This document shows, in pieces, positions 49,387-61,645 of a stretch of DNA of 64,000 nucleotides (position 1 is its first letter; each line of letters begins with the position of its first letter). The notes below the pieces were generated by a model, which had not been told where the DNA came from, searched no databases, and worked only from the letters and a program-made list of their open reading frames with translations. This DNA is from Nipponacmea schrenckii (lineage: Eukaryota; Mollusca; Gastropoda; Lottiidae). The DNA lies in the NCBI GenBank assembly GCA_030562195.1, contig JAUJPP010000003.1, positions 45,886,602 through 45,950,601 of the forward strand, written 5' to 3'. The translations under genes were made by a program, and so were the position numbers.

Positions 49387-50076
49387 GTTTATTTCAGAAA
49401 ACTTTTCTATAATGATAAGGAAATCTAGGCTGTAAAATCTTATTTAAGGTTAACATACATAAACTAGTATTCTTTTAACATTTCTTCAATACATATCAAT
49501 TTTCTTTATATAAATTGTATGTAAATATGCAAAGTACGCCTTAAAATAATTATAGACACATGTAACAAAATGTAAAAATGGACAAATTTATAATTTAAAA
49601 GAACAACAAATAGATGGGCCAGCTAAGGCAATTCCTGTATACAAAACTGATTTTTATGATGTTAGCATGTCTATAAAGGGTCATTATGCAAAATTTCATT
49701 ATTAAAAATATCATAATTTATACCTAAAATAATGTTTCTAAAAATATGCTCTTTATAACAATGTATAAACTTGATCAAACTGTATATGTATTAAAAGGGT
49801 CAATTAAAAATTGAAGGCACTAATTGTGTCTATCTCAAATTGACCTAGTTTTTGATGTGAAGTTTTAATATATCTGAGAAAAAAAAACAACAAGAATACC
49901 CGTTTAATAAAGATAACCACACAATGAAAGTTTATTACTTACATAAGTTAAGTGTACCACTTTATTAGGGAGTTAATCTCCAATGTTTACAGTCTATCAA
50001 GTTACATACATATCAAGTGCCCAGTCAACATTGGTAGTCCACTAGATTTCTGGAATAACTGGAATTAGAATGACAT
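49387..50076. other. Upstream flank of the SLC16-like gene
   Basis: Candidate promoter or 5' untranslated region. No specific element recognised. Confidence 0.4.
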
Positions 50077-52672
50077 AAGATAGCTTGCCAGGCAAGGTAA
50101 CATACGCCCACTGGCAGCATTGAATTTGAAAAATAAATAGAGCAATGACTCAAAAACATTCACTAAATGGATATTGAAGTCAAGGGCAAAAACTCAAAAA
50201 CACCAAGTTTCATCAAAATCCATTGAAATTTGTAGCTTCTATTGAACCACAAAAAAATTTTGACACAATCTTACTAAGTCAAGGGCAATAACTAAAAAAC
50301 TGTTCATCGAAAAATCATCAAATTCTAACTTGACTGTGTCTTATCAATTCTAATGCTCACACCAAGTTTCATTTAAATCCATTGAAAATTGTAGCTTCTA
50401 TTTTGTCTACAACAAATATAGAGGCAGGGGCAATAAATCCAAAACTGTTTATCGCAAAATCGTCCAAATCGAACTTGACCGCCCTCTTATCAATTCCAAT
50501 GCTCATACCAAGTTTCATTAAAATCCATAGATAATTGTAGCTTCTATAGTGTCAACAGAAAATGAATTTTTACGCAATTTTACTTAGTCAAGGGCAATTA
50601 CTCATAAACAATTCATCAAAAAATCGTCAAATTTGAATTTCTGATAAAAACTGTGGCCTATATCGTGGATATAACCCAAATTTGACGCGTTTTTACTAAG
50701 TCAAGGGCAATAACTCAAAATCTGTTCATTCGATAATTTCAATTTTGGAACTTGACCGAGATATCATCAATATATACATGTATACCATGTTTCATTAAGA
50801 TCGGATAAAAACTGTAGCCTCTATCATGGATACAACCCTAATTTGACGCATTTTTACTAAGTCAAGGCAATAACTCAAAATCTGTTCATGCAATGATTTC
50901 CATTTTTGAACTTGACAGAGATATCATCAATATATACATGTATACCAAGTTTCATTAAGATCAGATAAAAACTGTAGCCTCTATTGTGGATACAACCCAA
51001 ATTTGACGCGTTTTTACTAAGTCAAGTGCAATAACTCAAAAAACGTTCATGCGATAATTTCCATTTCGAACTTGACCGAGATATCATCAATATATACATG
51101 TATACCAAGTTTCATTAAGATCGGATAAAAACTATAGCCTCTATTGTGGATACAACCCAAATTTGACGCGTTTTTACTAAGTCAAGGGCAATAACTCAAA
51201 AACCGTTCATGCGAAAGTTTCCATTTTTGAACTTGACCGAGATATCATCAATATATACATGTATACCAAGTTTCATTAAGATCAGATAAAATTTGTAGCC
51301 TCTATTGTGGATACAACCCAAATTTGATGTGTTTTTACTAAGTCAAGGGCAATAACTCAAAATCCATTCATTCTATAATTTCAATTTTCGAACTTGACCG
51401 AGATATCATCAATATATACATGTATACCAAGTTTCATTAAGATCGGATAAAAACTGTAGCCTCTATTGTGGATACAACCCAAATTTGACGCGTTTTTACT
51501 AAGTCAAGGGCAATAACTCAAAAACCGTTCATGCGAAAATTTCCATTTTCGAACTTGACCGAGATATCATCAATATATACATGTATACCAAGTTTCATTA
51601 AGATCTGATAAAAACTGTAGCCTCTATTGTGGATACAACCCAAATTTGACGCGTTTAAGTCAAGTGCAATAACTCAAAAACCGTTCATGCGATAATTTCC
51701 ATTTTCGAACTTGGCCGAGATATCATCAATATATACATGTATACCAAGTTTCATTAAGATCGGATAAAAACTGTAGCTTCTATCGTGAATACAACCCAAA
51801 TTTGACACGTTTTTACTAAGTCAAGGGCAATAACTCAAAATCCGTTCATTCGATAATTTCAATTTTCGAACTTGACCGAGATATCATCAATATATACATG
51901 TATACCAAGTTTCATTAAGATCAGATAAAAACTATAGCCTCTGTTGTGGATACAACCCAAATTTGACGCGTTTTTACTAAGTCAAGGGCAATAACTCAAA
52001 AACCGTTCATGCGAAAATTTCCATTTTCGAACTTGACCGAGATATCATCAATATATACATGTATACCAAGTTTCATTAAGATCTGATAAAATCTGTAGCC
52101 TCTATTGTGGATACAACCCAAATTTGATGTGTTTTTACTAAGTCAAGGGCAATAACTCAAAATCCATTCATTCGATAATTTCAATTTTCGAACTTGACCG
52201 AGATATCATCAATATATACATGTATACCAAGTTTCATTAAGATCGGATAAAAACTGTAGCCTCTATTGTGGATACAACCCAAATTTGACGCGTTTTTACT
52301 AAGTCAAGGGCAATAACTCAAAAACCGTTCATGCGAAAATTTCCATTTTCGAACTTGACCGAGATATCATCAATATATACATGTATACCAAGTTTCATTA
52401 AGATCGGATAAAAACTGTAGCCTCTATTGTGGATACAACCCAAATTTGACGCGTTTAAGTCAAGTGCAATAACTCAAAAACCGTTCATGCGATAATTTCC
52501 ATTTTCGAACTTGACTGAGATATCATCAATATATACATGTATACCAAGTTTCATTAAGATCGGATAAAAACTGTAGCCTCTATCGTGGATACAACAAATG
52601 TGGACGGACCGACGGACCGACGGACAGGGGCGACGGCAATATACGTCCCTATTTCCATGTGGGCGTATAAAA
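50077..52672 (-). mobile_element. Complete Helentron-type non-autonomous element with 160-bp array
   Basis: On the minus strand the order is: a start TTTTATACGCCCAC (subterminal repeat, 52659-52668); a GTCC/GTCG microsatellite (52602-52628); about fifteen tandem units of 160 bp; the inverted subterminal repeat GTGGGCGTAT (50102-50111); the hairpin CTTGCCTGGCAAG (50084-50096); and the end CTATCTT (50077-50083). Each unit has AATGAAACTTGGTATAC, GATATCTCGGTCAAGTTC, GAGTTATTGCCCTTGAC and AAAACGCGTCAAATTTGG. This is the architecture reported for Helentron-associated elements (DINE-1) and bivalve pearl elements. It is non-coding and would depend on a Rep/helicase supplied elsewhere. Confidence 0.85.
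51061..52600. repeat. 800-bp higher-order repeat inside the 160-bp array
   Basis: 51061-51800 and 51861-52600 match at an offset of exactly 800 bp, i.e. five 160-bp units. Diagnostic variants recur together: TTTGATGTGTTTTTAC at 51323 and 52123, CGCGTTTAAGTCAAGTGC (a shortened unit) at 51650 and 52450, AATCCATTCATTC at 51361 and 52161, and ACTATAGCCT at 51131 and 51931. Confidence 0.9.
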
Positions 52673-53689
52673 ATGCATGCAAAAGTTATGATGAATGTTC
52701 AACCAGCAGCTGATGTCTGGCTATATGAACCACACTGAGCATGGAAATCGAAATAACGTATTTGAGTTACTGAGAATGTACCCTGGTATATTTTCTCTGA
52801 TAAGTAATAAACTGTCAATTGAATTAAACTGAAGTTTGATTTAAAATATTTGTTATTTCTTTACCTTACTTTACCCACTGCAGATGTGAATAAGCTCCCT
52901 TGCTAAATAGCAATTGCACTCACTTTATAATTTTCAAATACATATTACATCATTATCTGAGGAAAAAAAAAGGTAGATTCTAAACTATGTGAACAGATGT
53001 TACATATTAGATTAACTTCAAGGAGCATTATTTAAATGCAAGTTTAATGCAGACAAGTAACTATACTTTTTATCTTTATGCAAAACTCATAGGGTTCAAA
53101 GAAGGAATATTTACTGGGAAAGAACATTTTACATTAAACTATTAAATGAACACAGAATAAACCCACATTTCATACAAATCATCAAATTATCTAGACTTTT
53201 ACCAGACTTTCCATGACCAATTTTATAAGAATTATGTATTAATTAAGATTAATTAATTCTTATGTCCAGTCTGTCATAACTCTTTAATTAAAAATTTCAC
53301 CTTCATTCCTTGATCAATTGGCAGAATTAATAAACAAAGAATATAATGAAAGTGCATTTAAGCAAGTGAGTAATTGTATATAATAAGCATATATGCCTGT
53401 AATCAGAAAAAAAATCAACTCAGCATAACAGCATTAAAATTATTATTATTTTACATTTTGTGAAATCAGCATATTATGGTACCGGTATTCTAGTCAGGCT
53501 TTTAATGTACACAATGTTTAACAACATTATTTGACACTTTTGATATATTTTACTAACACTTACAATTCCATTGTAACATGTTAAACACTTAACTAATACT
53601 GAACTATTCACCTTAATCCAGGTAAACTTTCAAGGTTAACACAATGCCATATCAAGTCACATACTAGTGTGTAAAATATCAATTTCATT
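52673..53689. other. Gene-less stretch
   Basis: AT-rich sequence without a recognised gene or repeat. Confidence 0.45.
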
Positions 53690-56600
53690 GTTGACCGCTT
53701 GAAAACTTGTATAATCCATAAATTTTTATTCAATAGGTTTATCCATGAGTTATAACTAACACCAAGTTTCATCAAAATCTATCAATCAACCAGCTCTCTA
53801 TCTTATCCACAATAAATTTAATGCATTTTTAAAGAAAGATAGCATGCCAGGAAAGGTAATATATGCCCAATGGCAGCATTGATTTTGACTAAAAACTTGA
53901 CAATACATTAACAATCAGTGGAATGAAATAAGTTTCATTAAAATCTGTCATTAATTGTACCTAATAAGGGCAATAACTCATTAAATATTTTTCAGTATGA
54001 TTTATTTTCAATAGGGTTCACCCATGGGTGATAACAATTTCAAGTTTCATCAAAATCCATAAAGACTTGTGCCTTGAACTGTGTTTACCAGCCAAAAATT
54101 AAACACATTATACACAATTCTTATTAAATGTATTTTGACATTTTTGAGTATCAATAGTGTTTATCCTTGGGTGATATTAAACAATTTCAGCAAGTTTCAT
54201 CAAAATCGGTCAAGAAGTGTGTCTTGTGGAGGGTTACCAGCCAAAAATTGAGCATGTTTTCAAATACAAGGGCAATAACTGGTACTTAATATTTTCGATT
54301 TATCTGATTTTCAATAGGGTTCATCCTTGGATGACAACAAATACTCATGCCAAGTTTCATCAAAATCCATTCAGAATTGTTCTTTCTAGAGTGTTTACAA
54401 GCCAAAATTGAACACATTTTTAAGAACTCATACTAAATATATTTCTATTTCGCTGGTTTTCAAAAGGGTTCATCCTTGAGTTATAACACACTCACACACC
54501 ATGTTTTATCAAAATCTGTCAAGAATTGCGCATTGTAGCGGGTTTGAGATCCTTTCAAGAACAAGGACAATAACTCATACTAAATATTTTCCAATTATGC
54601 TGATTTTCAATAGGGTTCTTTCTGCATGATCATAAACACTCATATTAATTTCCATCAAAATCTGTCAAGAATTGCTCCTTCTAGAGTGCATACAAGCAAT
54701 TGCGGCATATAATAAAAAGGGCATTAACTCAAATATGTTTAAATTGGTCTGGTTTTCAATAGAGTTCAACAATGGGTTATTACAAACACTCGCACCACGT
54801 TTCATCAACATAAATTAAGAAACTAGCTCTCTATTGTGTCCACAATAAATTTAACCAGTTTTTTATGGAAGACAATCCCTGCCATAATTAATCATTCTTA
54901 ATGCTTAATTCGGTGTTAAACATTAGTACAGTAAAATCAACATTTGTACGCTTAATTTGACATTCGTTCGCTAAATTCATAATTTGTTGTTAAAAATTTA
55001 TCATTCGAATAAAGAATATTACTGAACAAATTAACGATAAAGCCGAACTAATAGTGCCCACTTAATAACGCTGAATGAAGTTTACCGAACAAATGTTGAA
55101 AAACATTTCTCGCATTTCATGAGAACGTTATCATTATGACGACAAGTGGCGCTGCTCAATTTGAGTTAGGGCTTCGTTCCTATTTATTTGGTCAATTTTT
55201 AAGGCCGGCCAGTGGCTGTGTACAAAGTAAAGAATCTTATTATGAATTCCAATTTGATAAAAGGCGAAGTTTTTAATCAAACTCTTTGTACTCTTTATTC
55301 ATTGGAATGTGAGATTTTGAGATTAATATGGTGCCTATAATGTTTTGAAAAATGGCCAATTTTTGTACAGTCCACAGTGATGGTGGAGGGACAGATAATT
55401 TGATGGCATTTGCAAAATCCCAACCACATGGTTTCTTCAGACGTGTGAATATATCTAAAATTTAAATATAATAGTATTTTCATGCCAAGTTTAGTTACTG
55501 GCCAGATAAAGATGAAGATTCGTTATGGCTCGTCGTCAATTTTTAACAGCCCACGCTGATGATGGTGGGGCATAAAGGTCAGAAGCCACTATTAGGTTGG
55601 GATTCTGCCAATTCAAAATTTATTCCCCACCACCATCAGCGTGGACTTTTCAAACAAAGGTCATTTTTCAAATAATTTGCCATGAAGAGTCTTCATCACT
55701 GACTGGCCAGTCGCTAAATTTGGCATGAAAATACCATTTCATTGGAATTTTTTGGATTTTCATAGGTCTGAAGGCACCACATGCGGTAGGGATTCTTACC
55801 AATCCAATCAAAACTTATGCCCCACCACCATCAGCGTGGACTGATAAAAAATTGGCCATTTTTATAAATTGGCCATGAAGAGTTTTCATCACTGACTGGC
55901 CAGTCACTACATTTGGCATGAAAATACCATTACATTGGAATTATTTGATTTATTCTCAGGTCTTAATGCACCGTGTGGTTAGGATTCTGCCAATTCCATC
56001 AAAAATTATGCTCGACCACCATCACCGTGGACTGTTAAAAAATTGGCCATTTTTCAAAAATTGGCCATGAAGAGTCTTCATCACTGACTGACTAGTCACT
56101 AAGTTTGGCATGAAAATACCATTTCTTTGCAATTTTTGGGATATTCACAGGTCTGAAGGCGCCATGTGGTTGGGATTCTGCCAATTCCATCAAAACATAT
56201 AGCCCACCACCATCAGAGTGGACTATTTAAAAATTCTTTATTTTTCTAAGATTGGCCATGACGAGTCTTCGTCTTGAACTGGCCAGTAACTAAGCTTGTC
56301 ATGAAAATTTATATGGAATTTTCGATATCTTCAAAGGTCTGAAGAAACCATGTAGTTGGGATTTTGCTAATTCCATCAAAATATCTGTCCCACAACCATC
56401 ACTGTGGACTGTACAAAAATGGCCATTTTTCAAAACATTTCCTGGTATAGGCACCATATTTATCTCAAAATCTTACATTCCAATAGTACGGTACCAAGAG
56501 TTTGATTAAAAACTTCGCTTTTTATCATAAGATTGGAATTCATAATAAGATTCTTTACTTTGTACACAGCCACTTGCCGGCCATAAAAATTGGCCAAACA

Positions 56601-57214
56601 AATAGGAACGAAGCCCTAACTAAAATTGAGCAGCGCCACATGTCGTCATAATGATATCGTTCTCATGAAATGCGAGAAATGTTTTTCAACATTTGTTCGG
56701 TAAACTTCATTCGGCGTTATGAAGTGGGCACTATTAGTTCGGCTTAATCGTTAATTTGTTCAGTAATATTCTTTATTTGAATGATAAATTTTTAACAACA
56801 AATTATGAATTTAGCGAACAAATGTCAAATTAAGCGTACAAATGTTGATTTTACTGTACTAATGTTTAACACCGAATTAAGCATTAAGAATGATTAATTA
56901 TGGCAGGGATTGTCTTACATAGTTTTTAAGAACAATTTTTTTTTCAAGAGCGTTTTTTATCCAATGAACAAAAATTCAAATAAATGGTCTGATTTTCAAC
57001 AAATTGATTGTCATCAAATTGTAAAAAATATTAGAGCCGAGTACAGCTCAGTGAAAAATTATGGGATCATCACGAAAATCGCTATTGATCATCTTCATAA
57101 TGACACTGACCCTGACCAACAAAATAAAAATAATTGTAGCCTGTAGAGTGACCGACAGACTGATGGGGCGATTACAATATAAACGCCCCAATTAAATTTA
57201 AGGGCATATAAAAA
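53690..57214 (-). mobile_element. Helentron-type element split by a foldback transposon
   Basis: The 3' end reads AAGATAGCATGCCAGGAAAGG and ATGCCCAATGG at 53836-53882 on the plus strand, i.e. the hairpin and subterminal repeat seen at 50077. About six diverged units follow (53950-54840) with CAAGTTTCATCAAAATC, GTGTTTACAAGCCAAAA and TTTTCAATAGGGTTCATCC. After the foldback insertion the array resumes and ends at a worn GACCGACAGACTG run and GGGCATATAAAAAAA (57202-57214). A further partial unit at 53690-53835 lies outside the hairpin end and may belong to an older copy. Confidence 0.75.
54865..56920. mobile_element. 2.06-kb foldback transposon with internal tandem array
   Basis: The ends ATGGAAGACAATCCCTGCC and GGCAGGGATTGTCTTACAT begin inverted arms of about 700 bp (54865 to about 55590, and about 56190 to 56920) that match closely, with few mismatches over the outer 470 bp. 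The centre holds about 190-bp tandem units with CCACCACCATCAGCGTGGAC, TTGGCCATGAAGAGTCTTCA and TTTGGCATGAAAATACCATT (near 55630, 55820, 56016, 56207 and 56391). Flanks are AGTTTTTT (54857-54864) and AGTTTTTA (56921-56928), an 8-bp target duplication with one change. Joining the flanks restores a Helentron unit. No transposase. The 8-bp duplication suggests hAT or a relative. Confidence 0.88.
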
Positions 57215-58800
57215 AATAAATAATTACATAAAAAAGGCTTGACAACGAACAAAATCGATACCAAGCAATTCACAAAACCGAACGTAAACTTACAAACTAA
57301 TGTGAAATGAAATGGAAACAGCTATTGTGATATAATATTAAATTAGGCCTATTCAGAACATTATTAATGCTCCATGGATTTAATTAAACATGACAATCAT
57401 AGCTGGGTAGTAAGTATGATACAGTATTATGTTACTTCCATTCTCGTTAGAATGAACATAAATTTACTCTCATACTAAGTCAATCTGGCAAGTCAACTCA
57501 TTTTTCTCAAGGTTAAAAATATCCTAAAAGGATAATATCTGTCAATATAAAACTGTAGTTTGGATGCCATAAAAGATATACAAAAATTGTACATCTGGAA
57601 TGGTATAAAAGGTTTCAATGATGGTTAAGCCTTGCAAATTGCTTTTGAACCTTGGTAAGGTAGGCCTACACCTTCCATAAATAGATTATGTCTTAAATGG
57701 GAATGATAGACCGTAAGTATTTGCGAAATTGAAAGAATACCAGTAGGCCTACTTTTGTTAGCATTTCTTATAAAAATTCTTGAAATTATTTTAACAATAT
57801 TTACTTTTAAACAATTAACATTTGATATTGGGTCGATTTGCCGCGAATATGTATGCCGGGACGATTCGACCCGAATCTGTAAGTTAAATCTGTAGTGTAT
57901 GCCAAGCTCAGTCCAATCCTATTTTGAAGGTTCTAATATAGTCTAATTGAAATTTTTAGAAATAGCACATTATCTAAATATTTAGCATTGCTCACCTTTT
58001 CAAAGTGTTTTGGAAATACTTGAATGAGATAACCACAATTCACATTTCATCAGACAGAACACGAAAAGGCATTTCTTAAAATGTTTCTTTGTGGTTGTAA
58101 ATAGTAAAATATTACTTTTAATACGACCTTCACACTAAACCTTCATGGCCTTCACCTTTTAGCTGATCGGAAACGACATAGCGGAGAAAATCGACTTTGT
58201 TGCAAACGAGACAAGACGTTATTGGATTGAGCATGGGTGATTTATTTCGAGCAATAACATACTTGATTGGTAGTTGAAAATTTAAAAGTTAGGTCCATAT
58301 AGTGATATACCTAGGGATAAATGGCCATAATAGCGTTAATTGGTTGGTGCCTACATTATTGGACTACGTACAATTGTCGCCATCACATGAACGGTCGCAA
58401 ACATAGGCTTCTGTATATTTTCTGTAAGCCTAGCCTAGGAAGCGACTGTAATCGTGATAATTGACCCAGTTAGAAGCTTGGTTGAAAAAGGTGGTTGAAT
58501 AGAAATCAGTTACTATTGGTAACTAATCACTATTCGACAGAACACACTGGCACATGTTTAAAGTCATGTATAAATATCATTTTCATGAGAGTCGAACTCA
58601 GGAAACATGGCTTCAAGGTGTGCTTCAATGTGTGCCTATAAATTAACGTTAAAAGTTTTCGTTAGTTGAAGAAAAAAGGGAGAGGAGAAAAATTTTGCCT
58701 ATCTTTCTGTTACTGACAATCAGAAACCAATATGAATCTTTGATATGTAATGGGGTGTAGCGGTATGAAATAAAACTATGAGTTTTACCGTTTATTATAA
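57215..58800. other. Gene-less stretch
   Basis: No gene recognised. A short inverted pair GGGTCGATTTG/ATTCGACCC surrounds 57830-57875. Confidence 0.4.
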
Positions 58801-60655
58801 AAACCCTATAATAAATAATAATAATAAATTCTTTTTTCGGCTAACAATTAGGCATAAAGGCCTTTTTACAATTGGGCCCAAACATTGAATGAACAAACAT
58901 AGCAACAATATAAAAAATAAAAACAAATGTAAAAATACACACAATATATGTATGTACAGTATCCACTATATGGGCATTATATTCCTTAGAGTTCGTATAA
59001 TAAAGACTTCTATACAGAAGTGCTGGCCTAATCAGGAGAAGAAAGTGAAATGTAATTAATAATTAACATTGCAAGTCAAAAGTGGATATACTTGGCAGAC
59101 AAGTATTTCTTAAAGGTAGAAATATTGGGTGAATTTTTGATATATGGATCAAGAGAGTTCCAGAGACAGACGCCGACATATTCTATGTTCTGTTTCACAA
59201 TAGATATCCTCTAGGTAGAATTAGTTTAGTATTGATGGTGGAGTACGGAGTATTGTATTTTTCAAAAGTATCATGTAAATAAGATGGTACATTACCATTT
59301 AAGATTTTAAAAAGATAGATATAAAAGTTAAAAGTGTTGCGATCAGAAATATTCATAATTCTTAATTTATGTAGTTGAGATAATTTATTGTCAAAAGGTG
59401 AATCTAAAACCAGATTGGTAGCAAGTTTGAATTGGCGTTCGAACATTTTGGAAGATAAATTATTTGACCTAGCCCAAATAGGAGAACAATAGTCTAAGTA
59501 TGGTTGAAAATGAGTTTTTAAAAAATCGCTCTGAAAGTTTGGGGTAAAAAGGGCTTCATTTTACGTAGCTGGAATATTTTTTGGTTTAATATTTTAAAGA
59601 TATATTTTGAATGATCAGACCATTTCATATTACGATTTAAAATAACTCCAAGAAGTTTAAACGATGAGACATTTTCTAACTTATAATTGTTAATATTAAT
59701 ATCAAGGTGATCTGATATCAGGTGTGCTCTTTTTTGGCTAGTAGTAATTAACATACATTTGGTTTTAGATTCATTCACAATCATAGAGTTATTAAGGCAC
59801 CAATTATAAACAATATCAGCATCATATTGAAGTTTAGCTTGGAGACATGACAAATTCTTATCAGAGGAATATAGGGTTTTATCATCAGCAAAAAGGTCAC
59901 AATTAGATTTCACGTCTTGGGTAAATCATTTATAAAGATATTAAAAAGGATTGGGCCGAGAATAGAGCCCTGAGGAACACCGTAATGAATGGACCGTGGA
60001 AATGAAAGTTCTCCATTCACATGTGTCTTTTGCAATCTATTTTCAAGATAAGACTGAAAGAAAGCTATAGTGTTTCTAGAAAAACGGTAGAGTGAAAGTT
60101 TTTTATGAGAAGATCACGGTGGACTAAGTCAAAAGCTTTCTTAAAATCAAGAAAAATACTCCCGGATAATTTATTGTCATTTATGCTGTCGTATATATTA
60201 TTTGTAATATGAGTAAGAGCTGTTAAGCAGGAGCTCTGTGATCGAAAGCCAGACTGAAGCTTGTAGGAGATTAAATTTATCTAAATATTCATTAATTGCA
60301 TTAGAAACATGCTTTTCAAGTGGTTTGGATATAGCGTTTAGAATAGAAATGGGTCTGTAGTTGTTCAGATCAAGTTTAGGGCCAGCTTTATGAAAAGGCG
60401 AAATTTTAGCCATTTTGAACATAGATGGGTATTTAGAGTTGGATATACAAAGATTATATATATATGTAAGAGAATTGGTAATAACAGCAGCACCGGTTTT
60501 AAAAAACCTCGTGTGTAACCGATCAAGTCCGTGACTTTTAGACGGATTCAATGCACTTAAATACTTAAACACAGTGGATGTGGATATATAGGGAATATTG
60601 AAGTTAAAGTCACCTGAAATATATATTACATGTATAAATATACCATTAATCAAAT
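58801..60655 (-). pseudogene. CR1/L2-like non-LTR retrotransposon, 5'-truncated
   Basis: Reading leftward from 60655, the reverse transcriptase starts with STVFKYLSALNPSKSHGLD, PFHKAGPKLDLNNYRPIS, and ISKPLEKHVSNAINEYL. The frame then shifts to SGFRSQSSCLTALTHI and [16 protein letters not shown] (motif A, two Asp present). [20 protein letters not shown] follows near 59960, and the catalytic LFADDKTLY sits near 59890. The thumb and C-terminal region (FKLLGVILNRNMKWSDH, then MFERQFKLATNLV) runs to 59195. At least four frameshifts or stops are present. The 3' end has an (AAT)n run at about 58810-58830. The missing endonuclease and the abrupt start near 60655 mean the copy is 5'-truncated. There is no RNase H domain, unlike the I-type element. 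Confidence 0.82.
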
Positions 60656-61259
60656 ATCATACATATCACAGAAAATGAATCAAAGGGAAGTAATCTTGTT
60701 AAAAGTACTGCTGACTTGAAATGAAAAGCTTAGAATGACTTAAATATAACATAACTAACATAATGTATACATTAGGCCTATATATATTAAAGGTACCAAA
60801 ACTACCTATCCTGAAAAAGGGGTTTAAAGTAAAACTAAAACTATAACTATAGATGATGTAACTCTATTCATGTAATATAACAACAAACTGAAACCACACA
60901 GCCCCCCACCCCCAGCATATATAAAGTAATATTAAACACACATACCTGCTATACTAAAGAAGTATACAACACTATAATATTAATATCCAACAAAGGTAAC
61001 ACAAGACAACTAATTGTAAGAAGGTTACAATTTACATGCTTACTCTTTGAGACCAAAAGCTTGATTGAGGGTATGGAGGTAGGGTAACCAAGGCCTAAGT
61101 TTGGCTGTTGTTATGAAAGCAGAAAAGTGCTCACCCAGTCAACAAGCCAGACTATAGAAAGGATGTTTAGAAATGTTTATTTGTGATTAGTAGTAATTAA
61201 AAGGTGAGATGAACAAGGTTTATATTTTTTATGGAAGCCGGTTGCGTCCATTCAATTTC
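60656..61259. other. Gene-less stretch
   Basis: No gene or repeat recognised. Confidence 0.4.
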
Positions 61260-61269
61260 TCGTGTTCTC

Positions 61270-61645
61270 GCCTTTGTTAAGAGGGCGAGAATGCGAGATA
61301 GCGAGAACGCGAGAACGTGAGAACGCGAGAATGCGAGAACGCGAGAAAGCGAGGGAAGAGAACGCGAGAAAGGGACAACACGAGAAAACAGCGCGAGAAC
61401 GCGAGAAAAAGAGGGCGACAAAGCGAGAAAAAATACATTTGTGTTCTCGCGTTCTCGCATTCTCGCCCTTCATTTTCCTCGCGTTGTCGCTTTCTCGTGT
61501 TGTCGCTTTCACGCGTTCTCGCTTTCTCGTGTTTGTAATTTGAACTTTTTTTTCTGAAAATGTTAGCTTCCTCGCCTTCTCGCCTTCTCGCCTTCTCGTG
61601 TTCTCGCGTTGTCGCTTCCTCGCGTTCTCGCGTTCTCGCCTTCCG
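61270..61645. repeat. Strand-switching GAGAACGC short tandem repeat
   Basis: From 61270 to about 61435 the plus strand is a purine-rich array of GCGAGAAC/GCGAGAA(A) units. From 61441 to about 61640 it switches to the complement (GTTCTCGC, CTTTCTCG, CCTTCTCG). The two halves form a large imperfect inverted repeat, interrupted near 61525-61565 by non-repetitive DNA. The open frames across it are by-products. Confidence 0.85.

Noticed and set aside
20780..52672. CRISPR-like arrays (regular repeats)
   Set aside because: Units are contiguous 160-bp repeats without unique spacers, in a eukaryotic genome.
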